Shown here: in pieces, positions 1-8,218 of the stretch | Position numbering within the stretch: the first letter of the stretch is position 1 | Layout of the letters: each line of letters opens with the position of its first letter | Source of the DNA: CAYHHI01 sp964356335 | Lineage (GTDB): Bacteria > Arandabacterota > Arandabacteria > Arandabacterales > Arandabacteraceae | DNA: 64,000 bases | Assembly: GCA_964356335.1 (NCBI GenBank) | Contig: CAYHHI010000014.1 | Location: 3,680 to 67,679, forward strand | Direction of reading: 5' to 3' | Made by a program: the position numbers and the translations under genes | The notes under the pieces: model-generated | Databases searched by the model: none | What the model saw: the letters and a program-made list of their open reading frames with translations, nothing else | What the model was told of the DNA's origin: nothing

Positions 1-551
1 GACAGAGGGAGTATGCAGCCCGCAGCCACGATCTCCTCTCTTTCAATGATGCATGCACCGTCATGCAGAGGGGTCTGGGGAGTGAAGATAGTGCAGATCA
101 GCTCAGAAGTCACCTTCGCATTTATGCGCGTGCCCGTTTCTATGTATTGCCTCAGGCTGGCCTCTCTTGCGATTACCACGAGGGCGCCGATCTTCTTGCG
201 CGACAGTTCCCCTGCCGCCCTGACCACATCGTCCAGTACTGCAAGATGCTCGGACCTCACGAAGTACCTTGCGAATCTGCTCTGGCCGAGCTGGGCGAGT
301 ATGCGTCGTAGCTCCGGCTGGAATATGATGACGAAAGCCACAACCCAAACTGTCTTGAGACTTGAGATAAGCCAGTTCAGCGCGTCAAATCTCAGCCACT
401 CGGCAAGAAAGGACGCCGCTATGATGATCACCAGCCCTAGAAACATCTGGGCGGCTCTCGTCCCTCTTATGATCTGGAAGAGCTTGTAGAAGATGAAAGT
501 GACTATTGCAATGTCGAGGACATCAAACCACCAGCCGGTCGCCAGTTCCAT
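1..551 (-). CDS. cdaA: Diadenylate cyclase CdaA (partial, C-terminus outside window)
   Basis: This gene makes c-di-AMP from two ATP at the membrane. I translated the minus strand from the ATG at 551 and it stays open to the window edge (about 183 residues). It shows a hydrophobic N-terminal part with three membrane segments (about residues 10-27, 36-52, 64-78), then the DAC domain with 'FQPELRRILAQLG', 'KKIGALVVIARE' and the diagnostic DGA motif in 'TPLHDGACIIE' (about residues 168-178). The RHR motif and C-terminus lie outside the window. Its ATG overlaps the folP stop codon (TGATG), so the two are probably translationally coupled. The pairing of folP with cdaA is familiar from other bacteria. 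The window edge, not a stop codon, ends the gene here. Confidence 0.93.
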   Translation of the reverse strand, partial: MELATGWWFDVLDIAIVTFIFYKLFQIIRGTRAAQMFLGLVIIIAASFLAEWLRFDALNWLISSLKTVWVVAFVIIFQPELRRILAQLGQSRFARYFVRSEHLAVLDDVVRAAGELSRKKIGALVVIAREASLRQYIETGTRINAKVTSELICTIFTPQTPLHDGACIIEREEIVAAGCILPL

Positions 552-1414
552 CAGCCATTCACCTTCTGAGTCTCAGGCCGCTTCATCTTTCTTATCTCAT
601 CAAACATGGCTAGCGCCTTCGAGACACCTGCAACATCGTGCACCCTGACTATGCTCGCCCCGTTGGCGACGGCGACAACGCAACAGGCAATCGTGGCCTC
701 AAGCCGATCCTCAGGCTCGAGCCCAATGGTCTTGCCGATGAAAGACTTCATCGATGGCCCTATGAGAATAGGTTTACCTATCCCGACAAATTCATCAAGT
801 CTTGCGACCAGCTCGACATTCTGCTGTGCTGTCTTGGCAAATCCGATTCCTGGATCGATGATCAGGTTTTGTGGCTTTATCCCACTTTCTTCAGCGAACC
901 GGACTCTTTCGATGAGCTCCTGTCGCACCTCGGCGACGACATTCTCATAGTCCGTTAGGCTTTGCATATCCTGCGGGAGGCCGCGCATGTGCATGACGAC
1001 CACGGGGACGTCGAATTCCTTCACGACATCAACCATCGCCGGGTCGAACGAGAGGCCACTCACATCGTTGATCATGTGCGCCCCTAACGAAAGCATCTCC
1101 CTCGCCACGCTTGCCTTTCTGGTGTCAACCGAGATGGGAACGGGTAGGCTCCGGACAAGATCCTTAACAACTGGGCCGATCCTTCCAATTTCGTCACGAG
1201 CCTCTATGGGGGCAGCGCCCGGCCTCGTCGATTCGCCGCCCACATCAATCAGATCCGCGCCCTGGGCAACCATCTCGCGAGCTCGTGCGACCGCCTGCTC
1301 GCGAGCCTGATACTTGCCGCCATCCCAAAAAGAATCGGGCGTGACGTTGAGTATCCCCATGACGCATGACTTTCGAGCCAGGTCAAGCGTGTAGTTCCTG
1401 AGTGCCAACTGCAT
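551..1414 (-). CDS. folP: Dihydropteroate synthase
   Basis: The enzyme condenses 6-hydroxymethyl-dihydropterin pyrophosphate with p-aminobenzoate in folate synthesis. The 287-residue product has the family length. It shows the N-terminal signature 'MGILNVTPDSFWDGGKY' (about residues 19-35), the phosphate-binding 'GGESTRPGA', the internal 'INDVSGL', 'DPGIGFAKT' and the C-terminal 'VRVHDV'. A GGAG lies 11 bases before the ATG. It sits 91 bases after folE and overlaps cdaA by one base. With folE in the same run, it supplies two steps of folate synthesis. No odd features are visible. Confidence 0.96.
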   Translation of the reverse strand: MQLALRNYTLDLARKSCVMGILNVTPDSFWDGGKYQAREQAVARAREMVAQGADLIDVGGESTRPGAAPIEARDEIGRIGPVVKDLVRSLPVPISVDTRKASVAREMLSLGAHMINDVSGLSFDPAMVDVVKEFDVPVVVMHMRGLPQDMQSLTDYENVVAEVRQELIERVRFAEESGIKPQNLIIDPGIGFAKTAQQNVELVARLDEFVGIGKPILIGPSMKSFIGKTIGLEPEDRLEATIACCVVAVANGASIVRVHDVAGVSKALAMFDEIRKMKRPETQKVNG

Positions 1415-1505
1415 TAGGGGGCTGACTCCATTCTCAGTTCTGAGTTTGTGATCTGGGGCTTCGTCCGACCTGCAAAATGGGCGCTGTCCCCTTTTCCGGT
1501 GGCGT

Positions 1506-2177
1506 CTATGATCTTGAGAATGAGGAGATCACGAAGGCCTGCCTCTCGGGCTGCTTGAGAACTCCCCTTGCCTCGGTGGTGACAATCAGAGCCCCCGGCT
1601 TCCTCACGCCTCTTACAGTCATACAGAGATGTTCGGCTTCCACGATCACAAAGACGCCAGCAGGCTTAAGCTCCCTGTCGATCACATTTGCGATCTCGCT
1701 GGTCATCCGCTCTTGTATCTGCAGTCGCCTCGCGACTGCCTCCAAAGCCCTCACGATCTTGCTGATTCCGACGATGCGTCCGCCCTTGGGGATATAGGCC
1801 ACTCCCACAGTTCCGATGAAGGGCAGGAGATGATGCTCACATATAGAGGTGAACCTTATGTTCTTAACAATCACCAAGTCATGATCATATTCGGTCTTTA
1901 TGAGCTCAAGATGCCCGGCGGCATCCTCCCACATGCCCGATAGCAGCTCCTGGTAGAAGTCGCAGACGCGTCTCGGGGTCTCCTTGAGGCCTTCTCTTGA
2001 TATGTCCTCGCCGATGCCATTGAGAATGAGCGCCACGCCCCGCTCGACCTTGGATCTGTCGAACCTGGACCGCTTGGTCTGCGTCTTGCGCCGCCCGGTC
2101 TGCGCCTTGGTCTGTGTATGCGCCTGTCGCTTGGGCGCCTTTTGTGCCGCCCTCTTCTGGCTTTGCGTTTTTCTCAT
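1506..2177 (-). CDS. folE: GTP cyclohydrolase I with basic N-terminal extension
   Basis: FolE opens GTP to 7,8-dihydroneopterin triphosphate, the first committed step to tetrahydrofolate. The 223-residue protein carries the zinc site signature 'SICEHHLLPFIGTVGVAYIP' (about residues 111-130) and the later 'EHLCM' cysteine, plus 'KIVRALEAVARRLQIQERMT'. The core begins near residue 43; before it is a Lys/Arg/Gln/Thr-rich tail with no obvious fold, which is unusual for FolE. The start is supported by AGGGAGCG immediately before the ATG. It begins only 6 bases after the ftsH stop codon, so it is likely co-transcribed and possibly coupled with ftsH. Confidence 0.95.
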   Translation of the reverse strand: MRKTQSQKRAAQKAPKRQAHTQTKAQTGRRKTQTKRSRFDRSKVERGVALILNGIGEDISREGLKETPRRVCDFYQELLSGMWEDAAGHLELIKTEYDHDLVIVKNIRFTSICEHHLLPFIGTVGVAYIPKGGRIVGISKIVRALEAVARRLQIQERMTSEIANVIDRELKPAGVFVIVEAEHLCMTVRGVRKPGALIVTTEARGVLKQPERQAFVISSFSRS

Positions 2178-2183
2178 CGCTCC

Positions 2184-4373
2184 CTATTTTTCTTGTTGAG
2201 GAGAATCCTGCACGCCCGGCGTCTGGCTGCCTGTAGCCTGTGCGTCCACGACCTCGGCGCCCGTGGCCTCTCTACCTGTGCCCTGCGCACCAGCCGTCTC
2301 GCCGGCTCTGCCCTGGACACCTGTTTCCTGCGGACCCCTCGTTTCTGCTTGTGGAGTGTCTCCCGCTGGCGACGTCTCTTTCGCTGCCTCAGGCTCAGTT
2401 CTGCCCGAGTTAGATGCCTGTCCCCTCAATGGCGTGGTCAGCTTCTCGCCCCTCAAGATCGTATCGATCTCGTCCCTGTCCAGTATCTCCCGTTCCAACA
2501 GGGCATTGGCAATGTCCTTCAGTTTCTCCACGTGCTCAGACACATACTTCTCCGCGCGCTCGGTCCCCCCATCAACAATTTTTCTCACTTCCTTGTCGAT
2601 GAGGACTGCAGTCTGTTCACTGTAGTCCCTGTGCTGTGCAATCTCTCTGCCGAGGAATATCTGTTCTTCCTTTGCGCCGAAAGCCAAAGGCCCTATTGCA
2701 TCGCTCATGCCCCACTCACAGACCATTCGCCTCGCAATCGCAGTAGCCTTCTCAATGTCTTCCTTGGCGCCGGTCGTAAGATCATTGAATATGATTTTCT
2801 CAGCCACCCGTCCTCCCAGGAAGACCGCGATCTCGGCAAGCAACATGTGCCTCGAGAAGTTGTGCCTGTCATCAAGTGGTATCTGGGCGGTCATGCCGAG
2901 CGCCCTCCCGCGAGGAACTATCGTAACCTTGTGGAGGGGATCAGCACCCGGGATCAAGCTTGCCACCAGCGCATGCCCCGCTTCGTGATACGCGATTCGC
3001 TGCTTCTCGTCTTCGCTGATAAGGAGGCTCTTCCGCTCAGGCCCCATCATGACCTTATCCTTGGCCTCCTCCAGATCATTCATAGTCACATTCTTCTGGT
3101 CTCTGCGAGCGGCAAGCAGCGCGGCTTCGTTCACTATGTTCGCGAGGTCTGCACCCGAAAGCCCCGGTGTGCTTCGCGCGATCGTTCTCAGGCTAACGTC
3201 ATCATTAAGCGGAATCTTCCGAGTATGGACTTTGAGGATGCCCTCGCGCCCGTTCAGATCCGGCATGTCCACGATAATCTGTCTGTCGAATCTGCCAGGC
3301 CTCAAGAGCGCCGGATCAAGCACGTCAGGTCTGTTGGTAGCTGCAAGCAAGATCACGCCCTCGTTGGACTCAAAGCCGTCCATCTCTACCAGGAGTTGGT
3401 TCAGGGTCTGCTCACGTTCATCATGGCCGCCGCCCAGGCCCGCACCCCTCTGCCGCCCGACCGCATCTATCTCATCTATGAATATGATGCACGGAGCATG
3501 TTTCTTGCCCTGATCGAAGAGGTCACGCACCCGCGATGCCCCGACACCAACAAACATCTCGACAAAATCCGATCCGCTTATGCTGAAGAAGGGAACGTCT
3601 GCCTCCCCGGCAACTGCCCTGGCAAGCAGCGTCTTCCCTGTGCCAGGAGCGCCCAGCAGGAGCGCGCCTTTGGGAATCCGCCCGCCCAACTTCTGGAACC
3701 TGCGCGCGTCCCGCAAGAATTCTATGACTTCCTGGAGTTCCTCTTTGGCTTCATCAGCGCCCGCGACATCTTCGAAAGTCACCTTTGGTCTGTCGCCCAT
3801 AATCAGCTTTGCCCTGCTCCGCCCAAAGGAAAATGCCCTGTTGCCTCCCGCCTCCATCTGCCTCATGAGCAGGATCATGATGCCGACGAGAAAAAGCACC
3901 GGCACCAGGGTCGAGATCAGAAAACCGCCCCAGTTGCTCTTCTGGCCTTTTGATCTTACTTCCACACCGGGGTTCTTCTCCCATATCTTGTCGGGCAGCG
4001 TGGAATCCTCAGCCGGCAGCCACACCTTGAAGCGCTTTACCTGCCGCGCCTGGCCCTTATCGGTGACCGAAACCTCCTGCTTCAATTCGCCGCGAACCTC
4101 TTTGCCATCTATCACGACTGAGGCGATGTTGCCGCTGCCAATCTCTTGCCTCAAGAGAGTGTAAGAGATCTCCACCTGACCCACATCGCGGTTCCAGAGA
4201 AAGGAAACAGCAAAAAGCGTTATCAGGAAAAGGATGATCCAGACGAGACCGCCCTTAAGGCCTCGCCTGTATTGCCCCCTTCCGTCGTCCCCGATGTAGC
4301 CGCGTTTACGGCCATCCCGGGGCAGCTCCAGCTTATCCTTTCCGCTCTTCTTCTGGCTGGTATCTTCCTCCAT
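2184..4373 (-). CDS. ftsH: ATP-dependent zinc metalloprotease FtsH
   Basis: FtsH is a membrane-anchored AAA+ protease that removes damaged membrane proteins and some regulators. The 729-residue protein has a charged N-terminus, a first membrane segment near residues 43-60, a periplasmic ftsH-extracellular domain, a second membrane segment near residues 148-167, the AAA domain with Walker A 'GAPGTGKT', Walker B 'IIFIDEID' and the SRH region 'TNRPDVLDPALLRPGRFDR', then the zinc site 'HEAGH'. The last ~70 residues are a Gly/Thr/Ala/Gln-rich tail of imperfect short repeats, longer than in most FtsH proteins. GGGAAGGACG precedes the ATG. The order tilS-hpt-ftsH is the same as in Bacillus. Confidence 0.97.
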   Translation of the reverse strand: MEEDTSQKKSGKDKLELPRDGRKRGYIGDDGRGQYRRGLKGGLVWIILFLITLFAVSFLWNRDVGQVEISYTLLRQEIGSGNIASVVIDGKEVRGELKQEVSVTDKGQARQVKRFKVWLPAEDSTLPDKIWEKNPGVEVRSKGQKSNWGGFLISTLVPVLFLVGIMILLMRQMEAGGNRAFSFGRSRAKLIMGDRPKVTFEDVAGADEAKEELQEVIEFLRDARRFQKLGGRIPKGALLLGAPGTGKTLLARAVAGEADVPFFSISGSDFVEMFVGVGASRVRDLFDQGKKHAPCIIFIDEIDAVGRQRGAGLGGGHDEREQTLNQLLVEMDGFESNEGVILLAATNRPDVLDPALLRPGRFDRQIIVDMPDLNGREGILKVHTRKIPLNDDVSLRTIARSTPGLSGADLANIVNEAALLAARRDQKNVTMNDLEEAKDKVMMGPERKSLLISEDEKQRIAYHEAGHALVASLIPGADPLHKVTIVPRGRALGMTAQIPLDDRHNFSRHMLLAEIAVFLGGRVAEKIIFNDLTTGAKEDIEKATAIARRMVCEWGMSDAIGPLAFGAKEEQIFLGREIAQHRDYSEQTAVLIDKEVRKIVDGGTERAEKYVSEHVEKLKDIANALLEREILDRDEIDTILRGEKLTTPLRGQASNSGRTEPEAAKETSPAGDTPQAETRGPQETGVQGRAGETAGAQGTGREATGAEVVDAQATGSQTPGVQDSPQQEK

Positions 4374-4571
4374 CGTCCTTCCCTAACCTCTCTCCATCTT
4401 CCCTATCCCCGCATCTGACCTCTTATCCCCAGGCATCTCCGCAGCGTTCTCAGTCAGCACCTTCAATTCCACATCCTCCAAACTGTCCGGCCTCAACCCG
4501 CAGCCGCCGCGAACTCCATCCCTGATTGCCCCCCCGGCGGCCCCTTGATTCCCACTTCGTCTCCCAGTAAT

Positions 4572-5108
4572 CTACTCGTTAAGAACCAACTCTGCAACGT
4601 ATGGCAGGTTCCGGTATTTCTCCTGGTAATCGAGCCCATAGCCGATCACGAATTCATTGGGGATCTCAAACCCAACATAATCAATGGGTACCTCAACCCT
4701 CCTCTTGGCTTTCTTATCGAGCAGCGTACAGATTTTCAGGCTCCTGGGACGCCTCGCAAGCAAAATATGCCTTATGTAGTCGAGAGTCAAGCCCGAGTCA
4801 ACGATGTCCTCCACGATGAGAACGTCCTTCCCTTCGATGTTCCTGCTGAGGTCGGCAAGGATGCGCACCACCCCTGAAGTCTCCGTGTTGCTGTCGTAGC
4901 TTGAGACCGACATGAAATCGACCTCATGGAGAACGGTGATCTCTCTCATGAGATCGGTGAGGAATACGATGCCCCCCTTGAGAACGCTCACGAGCGTGGG
5001 GACCTTGCCCGTGTAGGCGCGGCTTATCTCCTCGGCCAACTCCTTCACCCGCTGCTTTATCTGGGCCTCGCTAATCAGCGTCTTGCCTATCTTGCCTATT
5101 TTGCCCAT
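4572..5108 (-). CDS. hpt: Hypoxanthine phosphoribosyltransferase
   Basis: The enzyme salvages hypoxanthine (and often guanine) to IMP/GMP using PRPP. The signature PRPP-binding motif is 'VLIVEDIVDSGLTLDYI'; other family blocks are 'VLKGGIVFLTDLMREI' and the C-terminal 'DYVGFEIPNEFVIGYGLDY'. I prefer the ATG at 5108 (178 residues) with GGAAG six bases upstream; an in-frame TTG at 5120 would add four residues. The 5' end overlaps the 3' end of tilS by 38 bases, so the two are coupled. A gap of 198 bases without a recognisable gene separates it from ftsH. Confidence 0.95.
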   Translation of the reverse strand: MGKIGKIGKTLISEAQIKQRVKELAEEISRAYTGKVPTLVSVLKGGIVFLTDLMREITVLHEVDFMSVSSYDSNTETSGVVRILADLSRNIEGKDVLIVEDIVDSGLTLDYIRHILLARRPRSLKICTLLDKKAKRRVEVPIDYVGFEIPNEFVIGYGLDYQEKYRNLPYVAELVLNE

Positions 5109-6564
5109 CTCGGCTTCCAAGATCCTGCCCGTCCTTCCTGTAGGCCACCCTGATGATGGTCTTGGTCTCGTCCGTGATCCTGGCCCTCTCCGCGCGTCTC
5201 ACCCCGGCGACCCAAATGATGTCATCTCTATCACACACGATCGGAATTCTCGCTCGCTCGCTTATCGGCACCTTCTCGTCAATGAAAATATCGTGAACTT
5301 TCTTCGAACCCGAAAGCCCGAAGGGGACGAACTTATCGCCTTCGCGCCAATTTCTTGCATGCAGGGGAAGCGCGAGTTTGTCAAAATCAAAATAGGCTGC
5401 CTCGCCGCTTGTGTAGAGGCCGGCAGAGGCGGGTTTCTCATGCAGAATGCCGATCTCGAAAGCGCATCTCGCCTGCTCGATGCGCGTCACCCCCGGGATG
5501 CTCAGCGGAAGTTCATAGGGCTCCGAGAGCGCGATGTCGCGACCCACGACAAGGTTGTCATATTCCTTCACGGCCACGATGCCCGAGCCTATATCAACGC
5601 GCGACCCCGACCGCGACCTCGCAGCGATGTTAAGAAGCGCGCTCAGAGTGTCAAAGGACACAACCTGATCGTCGCCTTCAAGGGACCGCAGAACCGAATA
5701 CAGGGTGAAGAGCTTGACAATGTGAGGGACCGCGGCGAATAGCCCCAGATTTACGATAACCCTGCCGTCATCGCGGCGGCAGCAAGTCTTCATCACTTCA
5801 CCAACCTGCCCTTCAAAGTACTCGGCAACAAGCGAGAAAACGCTGGCTGTCCTCACGAGTGAATCGACGATTCTGGGATTGAAATCTTTTTCGACGAGCG
5901 GGATGAGTCTCCGCCTCACCCTGTTCCTGTCGAATGAATCGTCCTCGTTGGTGGTATCCGTTCTGAAGTCAAGGCCCTTTTCCTTAAGGTAGAAAAGAAT
6001 CTCTTCTCGCTTTGCTTCGATCAGGGGCCTTATGATTTTGCCCTCGATGGCAGGTCTTATGCCACACAGCCCGGCGATTCCGCTTCCCCGCAAAAGATTA
6101 AGCAGGAGCGTCTCGGCCTGATCGTTTGCATTGTGGCCCGTGGCGATCTTACTTGCGCCGGTCTCCTCCAGAACCTCGTCAAGGAAGGCGTATCTCACTT
6201 GCCTTGCCACGGCTTCAAGCGAGAGGCTGCTCGCGGCGGCACGTTGGCTGACATTCTCCCTCCTTGTGGTCACAGGGATGCCGAGATCCTTCGACAGCAC
6301 TTCCGCGAATCTCATGTCTTCAAGCGACTCCTCACCGCGTAGGCCGTGCTCCAGGTGTGCCGCGTGCAGGTCTATTCGATAGGTTGCCTTAAGCGAGTTC
6401 AAGGTATGAAGAAGTGCAACCGAATCGGGTCCGCCGGAGAGAGCGACAACCACCAACTCACCTCCCGAAAGCATATTATACTTCTCGATGGTGGTCCGTA
6501 CCGTTCTCAAGAGCATATGGTAAGGTGCTGCCTCTTCAGGCCGGCTAGCTTTGTCAGTGGACAA
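5071..6564 (-). CDS. tilS: tRNA(Ile)-lysidine synthase
   Basis: TilS puts lysidine on C34 of tRNA-Ile(CAU), changing its codon from AUG to AUA and its charging from Met to Ile. The 497-residue protein has the PP-loop 'ALSGGPDSVALLH' (about residues 42-54), the 'ATGHNANDQAETLLLNLLRG' block, the 'RPLIEAKREEI' region and the C-terminal TilS domain with 'WREGDKFVPFGLSGSKKVHD'. The furthest start is a TTG at 6564 and is not well supported by a ribosome site; an ATG at 6516 is an alternative. The extreme C-terminus is an Arg/Asp/Gln-rich run. It lies 17 bases downstream of a tRNA gene with anticodon CAT. Confidence 0.95.
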   Translation of the reverse strand: MSTDKASRPEEAAPYHMLLRTVRTTIEKYNMLSGGELVVVALSGGPDSVALLHTLNSLKATYRIDLHAAHLEHGLRGEESLEDMRFAEVLSKDLGIPVTTRRENVSQRAAASSLSLEAVARQVRYAFLDEVLEETGASKIATGHNANDQAETLLLNLLRGSGIAGLCGIRPAIEGKIIRPLIEAKREEILFYLKEKGLDFRTDTTNEDDSFDRNRVRRRLIPLVEKDFNPRIVDSLVRTASVFSLVAEYFEGQVGEVMKTCCRRDDGRVIVNLGLFAAVPHIVKLFTLYSVLRSLEGDDQVVSFDTLSALLNIAARSRSGSRVDIGSGIVAVKEYDNLVVGRDIALSEPYELPLSIPGVTRIEQARCAFEIGILHEKPASAGLYTSGEAAYFDFDKLALPLHARNWREGDKFVPFGLSGSKKVHDIFIDEKVPISERARIPIVCDRDDIIWVAGVRRAERARITDETKTIIRVAYRKDGQDLGSRDGQNRQDRQDAD

Positions 6565-6581
6565 CCTCTTGGATGAATTCC

Positions 6582-6658
6582 TGGTGGCGGTGCAGGGATT
6601 CGAACCCCGGACACAGAGATTATGATTCTCCTGCTCTGGCCAACTGAGCTACACCGCC
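6582..6658 (-). tRNA. tRNA with anticodon CAT (probably elongator Met)
   Basis: The minus strand folds as a full cloverleaf with an encoded CCA end: acceptor GGCGGTG/CACCGCC (7 bp), D arm GCTC/GAGC, anticodon stem GGAGA/TCTCT with loop ATCATAA, variable GTGTC, and T arm CGGGG-TTCGAAT-CCCTG. The anticodon is CAT. The acceptor sequence resembles elongator tRNA-Met of Bacillus, and the stem lacks the initiator C1 mismatch and the GGG/CCC anticodon stem pairs. A tRNA-Ile(CAT) cannot be fully excluded from sequence alone, and the adjacent tilS makes that worth checking. Position 32 is A, where a pyrimidine is usual. Confidence 0.9.
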
Positions 6659-6969
6659 AGCAAAAAGCAGGAAACTCGATGCTTCTTGAGCATTCCCTGG
6701 CTTCGTCATCATACTACTTGAGCTATCACGATCTGTCAAGTATCTGGTGCTCCGGACCTGGCGCGCCTCCACGCCCCGTACCCGCGGAGGTACTCACAGG
6801 AGGTGCCTGGACGCCTGAGATACGCGGAGGCGTAGGTTCCTGCAGATGACCGTCGACGACTGCCGGCTGACTGACCCCCTACAAGTCCTAATGCGCTTGA
6901 CAGTTGGGTAGATCTGTCGTAAGTTGGGGATACTCGTAAGCACGAGGGTGAAGCAAAGGAGACTCAGGG
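6659..6969. other. Intergenic region between tRNA and lipoprotein gene
   Basis: No convincing coding frame is seen. On the plus strand a TTGACA at 6897-6902 is followed 17 bases later by TAAGTT (6920-6925), a weak candidate promoter for the lipoprotein operon that begins at 6970. The AAAGGAG at 6955-6961 is the ribosome site of that gene. Confidence 0.4.
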
Positions 6970-8214
6970 GTGTTTCGCACAGGGTCAGGGATGACATCGA
7001 GGGTTCTCGTTGTCTTGCTCGGTCTTGGCATGCTGCTGGGCTTCAGCATCGGCTGCAGCCAGAAGGAATCCTTCACGCCTTACCTCAACGGCGGACTCCA
7101 AACAGACACCCTCTTCGTCTATGGAACGGTTGCCAATCCCTCTGAGACCTCAGCAAGCCTTGGCAAGAGTGCGGGTGGCATGTGGAAGTCGGGACAACTC
7201 ATAGTCTGCAATTGGCGCGGCTACCACTCAAGGTGCTTCCTCGGATTCTCCGGGCTTCCGGATACCTCCGTACAGGTGACGGATGCAACCCTCTTCCTCT
7301 ATGCGACACGCATTGAGGGCGCGGCCGAGACCGGCTCCTTCGGAGTTTACGCCCTTGCCGACACTCTCGATGAAGATAATGTGACCTGGAATAACATGCC
7401 TGATCTTGGAGCGCGCGTCGCAACCTTTTCTCCGCATCGCCTGGGCGAAGATTCGGTCACCGTAGACGTCAAGGACATAGTTTCCGCATGGGTAAAAGGG
7501 AAGATCGTGAACATGGGCTTCGCCATAAAACTCGAGGATGAACTCACTTCCGAGCAGGCCATCGTCGAGTTCGGATCGCGCGAGGATGCTTCGACCCGCA
7601 TAACGGACGAGGGAGATACCGTCCATGTGTGGCCAACCTTGCGAATCGCTTATATCGCTTATGTTGACACGGCCGGCGAGGCCAAGTTCACCGAGGTCAC
7701 CGCCGCGGAGGACACATTCGCAGATACCCTTACAGTGCCGCTTTCCGACACGCTTCTCGCCGTCGCGAACGGATTTCCTACAAGAACATTCCTTAAGTTC
7801 GATGTGTCGGGCCTGCCGCCCGCAGCGACTATCACAAGAGCCATGCTGAGGCTCACAGCCGCTATGGGCGCTTCCTCCTTCGAGGAGATGACTCTGGTTT
7901 GTCATGCTGTGGTCGATTCTGTCATCTCCGGTTTTGACATAGGGTATGGAACCAAGGGCTCGGAAGCCACGGTGCTCACGAAGGATGAGCTCGCCAGCGA
8001 TTCCTCATTCGCCTTGCTGGTAACGCCCCTTGTCCAGCCACTTGTCTCGGGGCTGGTTGCGCACAACTATGGCTTGGTTATCAAATCGTCTGATGAGACC
8101 GTCGATCTCGATTTCATAGTATTGGTCCCGGCAAGAGACGGCAACCCCGAGTTCGCGCCGAGGCTCGAGGTTGAATATTTGAAGCCTCCTCTTCCCTGGT
8201 ACTGGAGGGATTGA
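6970..8214 (+). CDS. DNRLRE-domain lipoprotein
   Basis: A 414-residue predicted lipoprotein. The N-terminus has a hydrophobic signal ending in the lipobox 'GFSIGC' with Cys at residue 29. The body shows two similar segments of the DNRLRE (CBM96-like) kind: residues about 40-200 include 'DTLFVYGTVANPSE', 'FLGFSGLPDTSVQVTDATLF', 'LDEDNVTWNNMPDLG' and 'VDVKDIVSAWVKGK'; a second copy with 'DTFADTLTVPLSDTLLAVAN' and 'FLKFDVSGLPPAATITRA' follows near residue 240. Such domains are common in exported proteins of uncultivated bacteria and may bind polysaccharide. The start is a GTG at 6970 preceded by AAAGGAG; an ATG at 6991 is possible. The ligand is unknown. Confidence 0.8.
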   Translation: MFRTGSGMTSRVLVVLLGLGMLLGFSIGCSQKESFTPYLNGGLQTDTLFVYGTVANPSETSASLGKSAGGMWKSGQLIVCNWRGYHSRCFLGFSGLPDTSVQVTDATLFLYATRIEGAAETGSFGVYALADTLDEDNVTWNNMPDLGARVATFSPHRLGEDSVTVDVKDIVSAWVKGKIVNMGFAIKLEDELTSEQAIVEFGSREDASTRITDEGDTVHVWPTLRIAYIAYVDTAGEAKFTEVTAAEDTFADTLTVPLSDTLLAVANGFPTRTFLKFDVSGLPPAATITRAMLRLTAAMGASSFEEMTLVCHAVVDSVISGFDIGYGTKGSEATVLTKDELASDSSFALLVTPLVQPLVSGLVAHNYGLVIKSSDETVDLDFIVLVPARDGNPEFAPRLEVEYLKPPLPWYWRD

Positions 8215-8218
8215 CAAC

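Noticed and set aside
2118..3953. A 611-residue open frame on the plus strand
   Set aside because: It lies antisense to ftsH, whose protein is complete and well conserved; the frame is a composition shadow of GC-rich coding DNA.
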